Assembly: GCA_016720835.1 (NCBI GenBank)
Contig: JADKJW010000013.1
Span: forward strand, 1-64,000
Origin: Ignavibacteria bacterium
GTDB taxonomy: Bacteria; Bacteroidota; Ignavibacteria; SZUA-365
Reading direction: 5' to 3'
Length of the DNA stretch: 64,000 nucleotides
The notes beneath the pieces were generated by a model. That model worked only from the letters and a program-made list of their open reading frames with translations. It was not told the DNA's origin and did not search any database. Numbering within the stretch: the stretch's first letter is position 1; each line of letters begins with the position of its first letter. Shown here piece after piece: positions 1 through 7,506 of the stretch. The position numbers and the translations under genes are program-made.

Positions 1-2
1 GC

Positions 3-110
3 TCGGTCGCCGGTCAATATCAAGCCGAGTGCTTCCTGGCGGCGCTGCCCGGCGAGGTGAATATCAAGAAAGAGCTGAAGATGACCGCTGGGCAACTTCC
101 TTGTCCGTAG
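3..110 (+). CDS. C-terminal fragment of an unidentified protein (runs in from the left edge)
   Basis: Frame 3 is open from the window edge to a TAG stop at 108-110 and gives 35 residues ending in GQLPCP. The composition (charged, with a KKELK stretch) is protein-like, whereas the other forward frame that stays open reads as an Arg/Ser-rich shadow. No family can be named from so short a tail. Calling it coding rests only on the open frame and composition. Confidence 0.4.
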   Translation, partial: SVAGQYQAECFLAALPGEVNIKKELKMTAGQLPCP

Positions 111-430
111 TTTGATCGGCATTCCCGTTTCTCCTACTCCGTGTGGAGAGCCCCGTGTAGGCTCATTTCGAAGATAGAAAACGTGCAACGGATTTACAAC
201 GGTCTTGGCAGAAAATAGGCAAAAAAAGGCAGCGATCGGAAACCGCTACCTTGATAAAAACGCCGATAAATGACTGTATTGTTCGTATTCTTTCTTTTGC
301 TTGCCGATGCTTTCAGGCTGATGATTTTACCACTGAATTACTCCCGCATGGAGAATCAAAAGTATGTGAAAGGGGAATGCATGTCAAGCGGAGACGCAGC
401 CGATTAACAATCAGAAAGATCCGTGACACG
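111..430. other. AT-rich gap with no supportable gene
   Basis: After the stop at 110 there are about 320 bases of lower-GC sequence with A-runs and no ribosome-site-plus-frame combination that looks coding. A 119-codon forward frame starting at 251 has Arg-rich, unstructured composition and overlaps the Tat remnant on the other strand, so it is not called. Confidence 0.5.
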
Positions 431-530
431 GACGCAGCGGGCGTGAAGTCCCGCGATGCCGGCAGCAGACGCGGTAGAAGGACCGCGGCTGCTGCGATTC
501 CCGTTAGGCGGAGAATCATGCGGCGAGACC
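431..530 (-). pseudogene. Remnant of a Tat-signal region related to the DUF362 gene at 17876-19195
   Basis: Read on the minus strand, this stretch encodes a twin-arginine signal (SRRMILRLTG, then an Ala-rich core and PRLLPASR). It matches the Tat signal of the DUF362 protein encoded at 17876-19195 (SRREFLRSAG, Ala-rich core, PRMLPAAR) without gaps over about 30 residues. The DNA also aligns well to 19064-19161 by eye, so the match is not just Ala-rich convergence. Downstream of the signal the reading frame loses all resemblance and stops. This is probably the surviving 5' scrap of a second DUF362 gene. Confidence 0.6.
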
Positions 531-579
531 GGGAACGAAAGCGTATGTGTTCGACGCGTGAATCGGCTCCGTCGTTGCA

Positions 580-918
580 TCAACGGATGAAGATGAGCAG
601 CACGCTCTGAAACGAGAGCAGCGCCCCCGTCGCGAATACGGCGGCCTTGCCGCGCGATGCGCCGGCGGCGACTCGCGCCGCCTTGAAAAAGAGCAGGAAG
701 AACCACGCGAAGTAGATGGTGTACACCGTCCACAGCAGGAACATCCAGATCGTGAGTTCGATGTAGAACACAGTGTACGCGATCGCGGGAATCATCACCG
801 CGAAGAAGCCGTACCGCATGCGCCGCGCATCGATCTCGAGCGCACGGTACGTTTCCGAGGGTGAAAGGAACAGGAACCGTAGTAGGAGAGGAATCCTCAG
901 GCGGGCATGCCGTGTCAC
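580..918 (-). CDS. Small membrane protein resembling the two ends of a Yip1-family protein
   Basis: The 112-residue product has a basic N-terminus, a first hydrophobic block (residues about 34-52), a second ending in FAWFFLLFF (about 57-80), and a last one ending in LLIFIR at the C-terminus. The start (LFLSPSETYRAL) resembles the N-terminus of Yip1-type membrane proteins, and the last 50 residues resemble their C-terminus. That family is usually near 200 residues with five membrane spans, so the middle appears to be missing in frame. The family call is from memory of the pattern. It may be an internally deleted, non-functional gene. The minus-strand neighbour downstream is the Tat-signal remnant. 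Confidence 0.45.
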   Translation of the reverse strand: MTRHARLRIPLLLRFLFLSPSETYRALEIDARRMRYGFFAVMIPAIAYTVFYIELTIWMFLLWTVYTIYFAWFFLLFFKAARVAAGASRGKAAVFATGALLSFQSVLLIFIR

Positions 919-1013
919 TCCGATGTTGGTGCTGTGTCGCGCCGCAGCCCCCCCTCACGCACGCCGCGGGAAGGGTGTGCCGCAACCTAGCGACCTGCAC
1001 GTGAACATAAAAA

Positions 1014-1230
1014 CGTCAGGAACCGCAAGCACCAGCGGGCCTGCTGCCTTGCTTTTGTTCCTTCTTCTGAGCCGGCAAAAGAAAGAACATTAATGACAGA
1101 GCGACGATCATTAGCGATGGACGTCGCTGTCCGGTGGTCTTCAACCACCGGCTACCCATGCCGAGCGCAGTCGAGGCATGACACCCCGTTCCGGGGTGCT
1201 CGGATCTCGTCTCTGGATTCTTCGTTCACC
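1014..1230 (+). repeat. Composite hairpin repeat, copy 1 (degenerate hairpin C, then hairpins A and B)
   Basis: Order: a decayed C hairpin (1054-1090), a conserved linker containing GCGACGATCAT, hairpin A at 1131-1151 (stem CCGGTGGT, loop near TTC), and hairpin B near 1182-1198 (CACCCCG, loop TTC, CGGGGTG). A tail from 1199 to 1230 is shared with the copy near 2550-2580. The A-B linker is longer than in the arrays at 36.9-38.8 kb and contains its own CATGCC/GGCATG inverted repeat. Confidence 0.75.
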
Positions 1231-1250
1231 TTCTCCTTCACCTTCTCCCT

Positions 1251-1448
1251 TCACCCTTGGACTTTCTTCGGCCGCTCCCCGAGGGTTCATGCGGATTCCG
1301 TCCCGCCGTACCCCGGGTAGCTCGTTCCTCGCAACCCGGGGTTGGAAGACGAAATCCCTTCGGGATAGAAGAGCACGTGCTGCGCAATAAACCAACGCAT
1401 ACACGTACGTCAGGTCTTGCGCCCTTTGAATAATTGCCTGAAAAGCTC
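1251..1448 (+). repeat. R2 dispersed repeat, copy 1
   Basis: About 200 bp that recurs almost entirely at 3968-4176 and in part at 1744-1893, 17690-17850 and 45627-45666. It contains hairpin D (ACCCCGGGT at 1310-1318 pairing with ACCCGGGGT at 1334-1342) and small hairpin E (ATCCC, loop TTC, GGGAT at 1354-1366). Both stems are kept in most copies. Short frames translated from it are spurious. Confidence 0.75.
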
Positions 1449-1586
1449 CGATGCGAGCAGGCGGATTCGTCATGGGGAAATGCGGATGATGCGCGTCGAT
1501 GGTACAGACCATTGGAGATCCATTACGAATCCGCCGCGAGCGTTCCTTTCAGCGCGACGAATACGTAATGCTTTTCAGAGCAATTA

Positions 1587-1743
1587 TTCATCAGGCGCTC
1601 TTCAAGGTGTTTTCTTTCGTTCTTTCTTTTGCACCAGCAAAAGAAAGAACATTTCATGCGGAGCAGCGATCGTGATTGATGGACTTCGCGTTCCGGTGGT
1701 CTTCGACCAACGGCACCTGTCTTGCACCCCGCTTCGCGGGTGC
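1587..1743 (+). repeat. Composite hairpin repeat, copy 2 (C, A, B)
   Basis: Hairpin C is a perfect 14-bp stem (GTTCTTTCTTTTGC at 1619-1632, loop ACCA, complement at 1637-1650). Hairpin A lies at 1693-1713 with one stem mismatch and hairpin B at about 1724-1743 with the CGC/GCG stem version. The C-to-A linker matches copies 1 and 3. Confidence 0.75.
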
Positions 1744-1893
1744 TTTGTGCCGCAGGATTCGTCTCCCGCCTGCCGCGTCGTACCCCGGTAGCTCGTTCCT
1801 CGCAACCCGGGGTTGGAAGACGAAATCCCTTTGGGATAGAAGAGCACGTGCTCCGCAATCAACCTACGCCTACACGTATGTCAGGTCTTGCGC
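1744..1893 (+). repeat. R2 dispersed repeat, copy 2
   Basis: Shares its left part (GCCGCAGGATTCGTCTC) with the copy at 17690 and its right part with copies 1 and 3. Hairpin D has lost one base of its left arm (CCCCGGTAG). Hairpin E is ATCCC, TTT, GGGAT. Its right end supplies the last codons and stop of the small gene at 1881-2039. Confidence 0.7.
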
Positions 1894-2039
1894 TCCCCGC
1901 CGGAACCCTTCGGCAACGAGAACAGCGAGAAAAGTCCGAACAGACCGTAAAATCCGAAGAACCCTTCATAGCCCTCGCGCAAGCCGAGCAAGCCGAGGAA
2001 TCCCAGGAACCCGAGGAAACCCAACCATTTCTTTTCCAT
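1881..2039 (-). CDS. 52-residue hydrophobic small protein, Gly-Phe-Leu repeat type
   Basis: ATG (2037-2039 on the plus strand) is preceded by GGAGG seven bases upstream. The product begins MEKKWLGFLGFLGFLGLLGL and continues with Gly/Phe/Leu repeats to a basic tail (PKGSGGERKT). It resembles the N-terminal style of the small membrane-associated DUF3796-type proteins, but this is a composition-level resemblance only. It lies 30 bases downstream of the 49-residue gene on the same strand, so the two are probably co-transcribed. The final four codons and stop fall within an R2 repeat copy, so the original 3' end may have been replaced. Confidence 0.6.
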   Translation of the reverse strand: MEKKWLGFLGFLGFLGLLGLREGYEGFFGFYGLFGLFSLFSLPKGSGGERKT

Positions 2040-2069
2040 TGCGGTGCCTCCGTGCAATGATGGTGTGTT

Positions 2070-2219
2070 CTACAGCGCCTTCAATCGCAGGCCCTGCTGT
2101 TTCTTCTTCTCCAGCCATGTCTTCTTGTCATCGCCGGCCTCGGCCATTGCGTCGGACCACTCTTCCAGGCACATGCAGCAGGTGTCCTCGTCCTGCCCGG
2201 TCAGGGCAATGATCTCCAT
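2070..2219 (-). CDS. 49-residue cytoplasmic small protein with a CCMC motif
   Basis: ATG at 2217-2219 (complement) is preceded by GAGGAG eight bases upstream. The product has an acidic N-terminal half containing D-T-C-C-M-C and a Lys-rich C-terminal half (DDKKTWLEKKKQQ). Three cysteines in four residues suggest metal or redox chemistry, but no family is recognised. It is the upstream member of a two-gene minus-strand unit with the 52-residue hydrophobic protein. Confidence 0.6.
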   Translation of the reverse strand: MEIIALTGQDEDTCCMCLEEWSDAMAEAGDDKKTWLEKKKQQGLRLKAL

Positions 2220-2311
2220 CGCCGTCTCTCCTCACATGCTCGCGGGGGATGTTCATGCCACAGCTGCACTCCGAAACCTACCGGCTTCCGCGCGGAATGT
2301 CAATTCCGAAT

Positions 2312-2580
2312 GTCACTACAATTTTTCGTCAGGCCTGCTGTTTTTGCGTTGGTCCTTTCTTTTGCAGCGGCAAAAGAAAGAACATTCCTGACGGGCGACG
2401 ATCATGATCGAAGGCCATCGCTGCCCGGTGGTCTTCGACCACCGGTTACTGTCTTGCACCCCGTTCCGGGGTGCGATGACAAATCGCGTGTCGTCGCGTT
2501 CCGGTGGTCTTCGACCACCGGCTACTCTCTGGCACCCCGTTCCGGGGTGCTCGGATCTCGTCTCTGGATTCTTCGTTCAC
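2312..2580 (+). repeat. Composite hairpin repeat, copy 3 (C, A, B, A, B)
   Basis: Hairpin C lies near 2360-2385 with an 11-bp stem. It is followed by the conserved linker, then two A-B pairs: A 2425-2445 / B 2456-2474 and A 2501-2521 / B 2532-2550. Both A stems are perfect 9-bp (CCGGTGGTC, loop TTC, GACCACCGG) and both B stems perfect 8-bp (GCACCCCG, loop TTC, CGGGGTGC). The tail 2551-2580 matches that of copy 1. Confidence 0.8.
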
Positions 2581-2888
2581 CATCACCTTCTCCCTGGTAT
2601 GTTTGTTTTATGCTTATCCCCCAAGACAAAGGTGTCCTGTATTTCTCTTTCATTTCTGGTGTCGGATACGTATGATATCCGCACTGCGGAACACAACGCC
2701 TTATCCCCTGAGACTATGATCTCGTGCCGAAGATTGTTGCTTCCGTCCCTTCGCCGCGTTCGAGGAGTATCTTGTGGCAATGACCACGCATTAACCAGGC
2801 TGAACGATCGTCGATCGGGAGGGAAGTCCCCGCAGTTGCTTGCATCCGCAACGCATCTGAGATGGATTTCTTCACCATGGAGGAGACG
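2581..2888 (+). other. Gap upstream of the IS110 remnant; possible vestige of its non-coding end
   Basis: No convincing gene is visible. IS110-type elements keep a structured bridge RNA in the non-coding end beside the transposase gene, so part of 2690-2888 could be such a remnant. I see no decisive structure or boundary and treat this as unassigned. Confidence 0.25.
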
Positions 2889-3933
2889 ATGAACACTCTC
2901 TGGATCGGAATGGACATCAGCAAAGGCCATGTGGATGTGACAGCGCTCTGCGATGACACGTCCGACGACAAGCGCAGAAGCGATACTGTGCTCTTCTCGC
3001 GCACCTACGACGACACGCGGGACGGGCACACTGATCTCAGCTCGATCTTGCACACATTGATCATTTCCGCCTCTCCGCCGTCTGCCATCGACGCTGCTGG
3101 GGCGTGCCCGACCGGAGACACTCGTACGCATTCCCGGTGTCACCACGAAGACGGCAGAGACCATTATCGCAGCGGCAAAGACGAGCGTCGCCTCCCTGAC
3201 CGATGCCTACACACAACGGTGCATCGAGGCGATGGCGTCCGATCTGCGACAGTCGAAAGAACGGATCGAAAAACACCGGCAATGCATCATCGGACTGATG
3301 CAGGACGATCCGGTGATTGGCATTCTTGCCAGCATCCCGGGGATCGGGAACTGGAGTGCGATCTGTCTGCGTCTGGAGCTCGGCTACATCGAACGGTTCC
3401 ATTCGTTTGCCGCGCTGGTCTCCTATGTCGGCATCGATCCTGTCGTCGAACAAAGCGGAGACGGCGTCAAGCGCCGCGGGATCAGCAAACGCGGAAACGC
3501 TCGTGTTCGCGCCATTCTCTATCTCTGCGCGATGGCGGCGGAACGGCACAACCCGGTCATCGCAGCGATGGCGCAGCGCTTGAAGGAAAACGGCAAAGCG
3601 CCGCGCGTGCGTCTGGTCGCAGGGATGCGCAAGTTGCTCGGCTTGGTGTATGTATGCTGGGTGTCCGATCAACGCTTCGATCCTGCGCACTGGCAGCGCG
3701 ACGTCCAGCGTGCGAAGGCGATGGAGGAACGCGCAGAGCGTCGGAGGAAAAACGGCGCCGCGGGCCTCACTCCGGAAAAACTTGCAAAGACGCTCAGCGC
3801 CCCGATTACGTCGCGAGAAATAAAGAAACGAAAGGCGACAGCCGTGCCACAGGGAGTCTTTACAGACGAGTACGTGGTCTTGGTGCCGCCTTCCGTCGCT
3901 CGGAATGGAAAGAGCGTACTGAAACCTAAATAA
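2889..3933 (+). pseudogene. IS110-family transposase, internally deleted and frameshifted
   Basis: The N-terminal piece (start 2889, GGAG upstream) reads LWIGMDISKGHVDV, the RuvC-like DEDD start of IS110 transposases, and continues in that frame to about 3060. The C-terminal piece is in another frame, open from 3061. It gives LVRIPGVTTKTAETII, then IPGIGNWSAI and LVSYVGIDPVVEQSG, the helix-hairpin-helix and C-terminal transposase region with its conserved serine block. The frame continues to the TAA at 3931-3933. About 100 residues of the catalytic domain between the pieces are missing, so the protein cannot be functional. The 233-codon frame from 3232 is only its C-terminal part. Confidence 0.85.
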
Positions 3934-3967
3934 CCGATGTGTGAGGGTCAAGACCACTTGAATTTTA

Positions 3968-4176
3968 ACGGAGTATCTTCACCCTTGGACTTTCTTCGGC
4001 CGCTCCTGGACGGTTCATGCAGATCCCGTCCCGCCGTACCCCGGGTAGCTCGTTCCTCGCAACCCGGGGTTGGAAGACGAAATTCCCTCAGGATAGAAGA
4101 GTACGTGCTCCGGATTCCATCGACGCCTCCACGGATGCCAGTCTTGCGCCCTTTGAATTATTGCCTGAAAAGCCAG
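3968..4176 (+). repeat. R2 dispersed repeat, copy 3
   Basis: Nearly full-length copy lying between the 3' ends of the IS110 and IS256 remnants. It shares CTTTCTTCGGCCGCTCC at the left and TTATTGCCTGAAAAGC at the right with copy 1. Hairpin D is intact, while hairpin E is degraded (TTCCCTCAGGAT). Confidence 0.75.
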
Positions 4177-4251
4177 GATTCGGAGATATAACCAAATTTT
4201 GTGGATGCGGCCCAATGAAAGTGCAAGACGGTATCCTGATATGATTGGTGG

Positions 4252-4985
4252 TCACGCCGCTTTTCGCTCTTCTACTCCGTCGATGAATCGAATCCCGACT
4301 CCCACCTTTGTGAGGTGTTCGTAGCCGTTGAGTCGCCGCCAGCGCTTCTCCGCCTCGCGCCCGAGTATGTACACCATCATTAACGTGGCATTACTCGACC
4401 CGCAGCCCGTCGTCTGTCGTGTGCGGTGACGCACTGTCGCAAACGTCGATTCAATCGGATTCGTCGTCCGCAAGCGCATCCAATGCGCGGCGGGAAAATC
4501 GAAAAAGGTGAAGAGCACTTCCTTATCCTTGCGCAAGCACTGGCAGGCTTTCGGGTATTTCGCCTCATACAAATTCAAAAAAATGTCTCGAAGGCTTCCA
4601 GAACAGTCTTCTTCGTCGGGGAGAGATACATCTCATGGATTTTCTGTTTCGCGTGTGGCTGCACCGACTTGGGCAATTTGTCGAGAACATTGGCGGTCTT
4701 GTGTACCCAGCACCGTTGCTGGCGCGCTTTCCCGTAGACTTCTTCCAATGCGGGCCAGAAGCCAAGCGCGCCATCGGCCGTGGCCACTTCCGGTCCGACG
4801 TCCAATCCGCGTCTCTTCACATCCAGCAGCAATTCCTTCCACGACATGATGCTTTCACGCTCTCCATCAAGAATGCCGACGAGTTCCTTCTCTCCTTAGG
4901 TTGTCGCGCCCACTGTCACGAGTACGCAGGGTCGATCGTCGGTAAGCCGCACATTTTCGCCGATGGGTTTTCAACTTCGCGTACC
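4252..4985 (-). pseudogene. IS256 (Mutator)-family transposase, truncated and multiply disrupted
   Basis: From right to left the minus strand reads NVRLTDDRPCVLVTVGA, an interrupting stop, KELVGILDGERES, then a 90-codon frame (4575-4847) with ATADGALGFWPALEEVYGKA and RCWVHKTANVLDKLPKS. A shift near 4575 leads into a second frame (4252-4578) with YPKACQCL, TTNPIESTFATVR and EKRWRRLNG. These are the C-terminal half motifs of IS256 transposases in the right order. The first half of the protein is absent, there is at least one stop and at least one frameshift, and no flanking terminal repeats were recognised. Confidence 0.85.
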
Positions 4986-5006
4986 GTACTTTGGGTGTGT
5001 CTCATG

Positions 5007-5067
5007 GACGTATCCTGGTTGTGCCCCGCTTCGGGCGGTGGTGTAAAAGCTCCAATCAGGATACGTC
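5007..5067. repeat. 11-bp perfect inverted repeat with T-tract
   Basis: GACGTATCCTG (5007-5017) pairs with CAGGATACGTC (5057-5067) across a 39-base loop that contains its own small GCCC/GGGC stem, and is followed by seven T's. It could terminate plus-strand transcription or mark an insertion-sequence end near the IS256 remnant. Confidence 0.4.
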
Positions 5068-5355
5068 TTTTTTTGTTTCACATCAGCACACGTCCACAAT
5101 TTTTGAACATACCTCCAATCATGGACCGGCTCGTCCACAATGCCTACACCATCACCCTCAAAAATGATTCCTTTCGGAGATTCAGCGGACGGCAACGCGA
5201 AGGAGAAGCTTACAGGCGGCTCGGAATCCAAGAGACGATTGTTCCGCGGTCGACTTGCGTGATGTCGTCGTACAGCTTCGTTCGCCTATGTGACTCATAC
5301 GCGGCTGCCCAGAGGGAATTCTGTTGCAACCGTATCCGCCAATGGGGACCGAACA

Positions 5356-5385
5356 ATCAGGGGCGGAGAAAACTCCGCCCCTGAT
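5356..5385. terminator. Strong hairpin downstream of the giant T9SS gene
   Basis: A 13-bp perfect stem (ATCAGGGGCGGAG at 5356-5368, loop AAAA, complement at 5373-5385). It lies 21 bases beyond the stop of the minus-strand gene ending at 5407. There is no clear U-tract on the minus-strand side, so it may act as an mRNA 3'-end stabiliser rather than a classical intrinsic terminator. Confidence 0.65.
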
Positions 5386-5406
5386 CTGTCGATAAGTACC
5401 GACCGG

Positions 5407-7506
5407 CTACTTGACGAGAAGCATATGCATGGTTTTCACGTAGGAACCGGCATAGAGTGTGTACGAATAGACACCGCTCGGGAGAGAGCCCGCGTCGAAG
5501 CGTGCCGTGTACACGCCGGCCTCGTGGCGCGCGTCCACAAGTCTCGCCACGTGGTTCCCCAACGCGTCGCTGACATCGATGCGCGCCCAGCCGGGGACCG
5601 GCAGCACGTACTCGATTTCCGTGCCCGGATTGAATGGATTCGGATGGTTTCTGCGCAGTTCGAATGATCGCGGAGTTTCCGGAGTCCTTTCGTAGGCTGA
5701 AGTCGTGCCCGAAATGCGCAGCAGGTAGGGTGCAACGGGCGTGCCCACCACGTCGTCGGGGAAGAATGCGACACTCTCGCGCGCCTCGAAGACGGTGTCG
5801 CGAGACGGCATGTACATGAGGAAGCGGAGGCTGTCGCCCGCTGTGTTCGAGTAGATCGTGAAGCAGTGCAGCGCCGTTCCTTCAACATCGAGAGGATATG
5901 CGATGCCCCTACACTCGCTGCCCGAAAATGCCGCGACGGTGACGCCTGTGTCGTGAAGCAGAAGGCCGTCCATCATAAGCGCGGATGTGAGATTCATCGT
6001 GTATTCGAATCGATGCGGCGATACTTCCCATCCGTGTTTGTGGTCCGCCTTCATGAAGCTTGTAAGCGACTCTCCGTCCCCGCGTGGGGAATGGAAAGCA
6101 CTCCATCCTGGATAGATGAGCGTCCCGGAATTTCCGGTTTTCAGCATGTAGCCGCTGCCGGGTCTCATTACCCCGAGATTCCCATGCCAGCGGTCCGCGA
6201 CATCGTGCACCGCGAATCCATGTTGGTCCTTGACGATATCACCTTCGGCGGAGCCAGTCAACGACAACAGCGCCTCGTTGACATCGAGAAACCTGCCAGG
6301 GAGATAGCCTATCCAGTTCCAACCGCTCTGGACAGCGATCGGCGTATCGACCCGGACGGACGCGCCTTCTATCCGGATATTGCCGGATTTGTCGGGCGCA
6401 GCTTGTACCGCCGCGCCGATGCGAAGCTGTTCATTTGGACCAACCCACCCCGAGCTGGTACCGTATTGCCAGTACCGCGTCTGATCCTTGAGGATATCGC
6501 CGCTGCTGGCGGCGACGGAGCGCAGCACCGAATCCGGTTTCATGTTTGACGCGCGTGTATTCAATGAGAACCAGGTCCATCCACCGCTGACAGGGATGTT
6601 CTGTTGCCGGCTGGCCGGATGAAGGATCAACGGCGAGAGAAGAGTGCCGCAAGTCTGCGACGGATCGAACGACAGCTTCTCGGCCATGATGAAGATTCTA
6701 CCGCTTGATGCATCCCATGCGCGGAATGTCACCGTCTCGTTGAAACGGTTGTTGCCGTACACGGCGAGAAAGGCGCGGTGGACATCCGGACCCGGAACGA
6801 ACTGGATATTCGTTATCCCGCGGCACTCGCTGCCGACGAAGGCTGCGATCAAATCGTTCGCATCGCTGCTCAGCGCACTGTCCACTTCGTACTGACATGT
6901 AATGGGCATCGAATGCTCGAATTCGGATGGCTTCACGACCCATTCCGGCGGTCTGAAGAGCACGGTAAGCTGAACGAGCAATGGTTCGGATCCTGCCGGC
7001 GTGACGGCATACACGGTGGTGCTTCGTTCCCCGGCATTAAGCTGGTCGCTGATCACGAACGTGATTTCCTGGACGCCTCCCGGAGGGACGGAGCCGCTAT
7101 GCTGCATCGGAGCGATCCAGTTTTCTGTCGGGGCGATTTCGAACGTTTCCGGTTTCCCGCCATAATTCCGCAGCCGAGCCGTCACGCTCGCCGCCGTTCC
7201 CTCGTAGGTTGTCACCGTCGCGTTGCTGGCTTCCCAGACCAGCCTGTTCTGATTGACGGTGAAGGTCCAGGATAGCGAATCGGGCAATCCGTCGCGGTTG
7301 GCGTCAGGCATGTGGTTCCCGTTCGTGCTGACCAACCCGAATAGCGTCGCCTTCATCTCGCGATTCTGCATGGACGGGGGCGTGATCAGCGGCTTGACGA
7401 GAAGAGTGTTCCCTAGACACTCCACGACGACGGAGTCCCTCTGGGACAACGGGTGTTGTTGTCCGTGAAGCGCAGCTCGACATTCGCGCTGGATGCTGTG
7501 CCGCAA
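5407..7506 (-). CDS. Giant secreted T9SS cargo protein, C-terminal segment (third of three frame-split pieces)
   Basis: The real continuation of the upstream frame begins near codon LSQRDSVVVECL (about 7450); the first residues of this open frame are out-of-register. It carries extracellular Ig/FN3-like beta modules, two similar modules with SECRGI motifs, and repeated W-x-W-I/F-G segments. It ends in a T9SS type-A sorting domain: HPNPFNPGTEIEY, then GVYTARFDAGSLPSGVYSYTL and a C-terminal LLVK. It has no signal peptide of its own because it is the 3' part of the gene starting at 12690. A hairpin follows the stop. As read it would not be exported, unless the frameshifts are assembly errors. 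Confidence 0.8.
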   Translation of the reverse strand: MRHSIQRECRAALHGQQHPLSQRDSVVVECLGNTLLVKPLITPPSMQNREMKATLFGLVSTNGNHMPDANRDGLPDSLSWTFTVNQNRLVWEASNATVTTYEGTAASVTARLRNYGGKPETFEIAPTENWIAPMQHSGSVPPGGVQEITFVISDQLNAGERSTTVYAVTPAGSEPLLVQLTVLFRPPEWVVKPSEFEHSMPITCQYEVDSALSSDANDLIAAFVGSECRGITNIQFVPGPDVHRAFLAVYGNNRFNETVTFRAWDASSGRIFIMAEKLSFDPSQTCGTLLSPLILHPASRQQNIPVSGGWTWFSLNTRASNMKPDSVLRSVAASSGDILKDQTRYWQYGTSSGWVGPNEQLRIGAAVQAAPDKSGNIRIEGASVRVDTPIAVQSGWNWIGYLPGRFLDVNEALLSLTGSAEGDIVKDQHGFAVHDVADRWHGNLGVMRPGSGYMLKTGNSGTLIYPGWSAFHSPRGDGESLTSFMKADHKHGWEVSPHRFEYTMNLTSALMMDGLLLHDTGVTVAAFSGSECRGIAYPLDVEGTALHCFTIYSNTAGDSLRFLMYMPSRDTVFEARESVAFFPDDVVGTPVAPYLLRISGTTSAYERTPETPRSFELRRNHPNPFNPGTEIEYVLPVPGWARIDVSDALGNHVARLVDARHEAGVYTARFDAGSLPSGVYSYTLYAGSYVKTMHMLLVK

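Noticed and set aside
4560..4600. Programmed frameshift in the IS256 transposase
   Set aside because: An additional stop and the missing N-terminal half show simple decay, and no slippery heptamer was evident.
4971..5231. 86-codon minus-strand frame upstream of the IS256 remnant
   Set aside because: Protein-like in places (FEGDGVGIVDEPVHDW) but with no family match I can name and no clear start signal; left unannotated.
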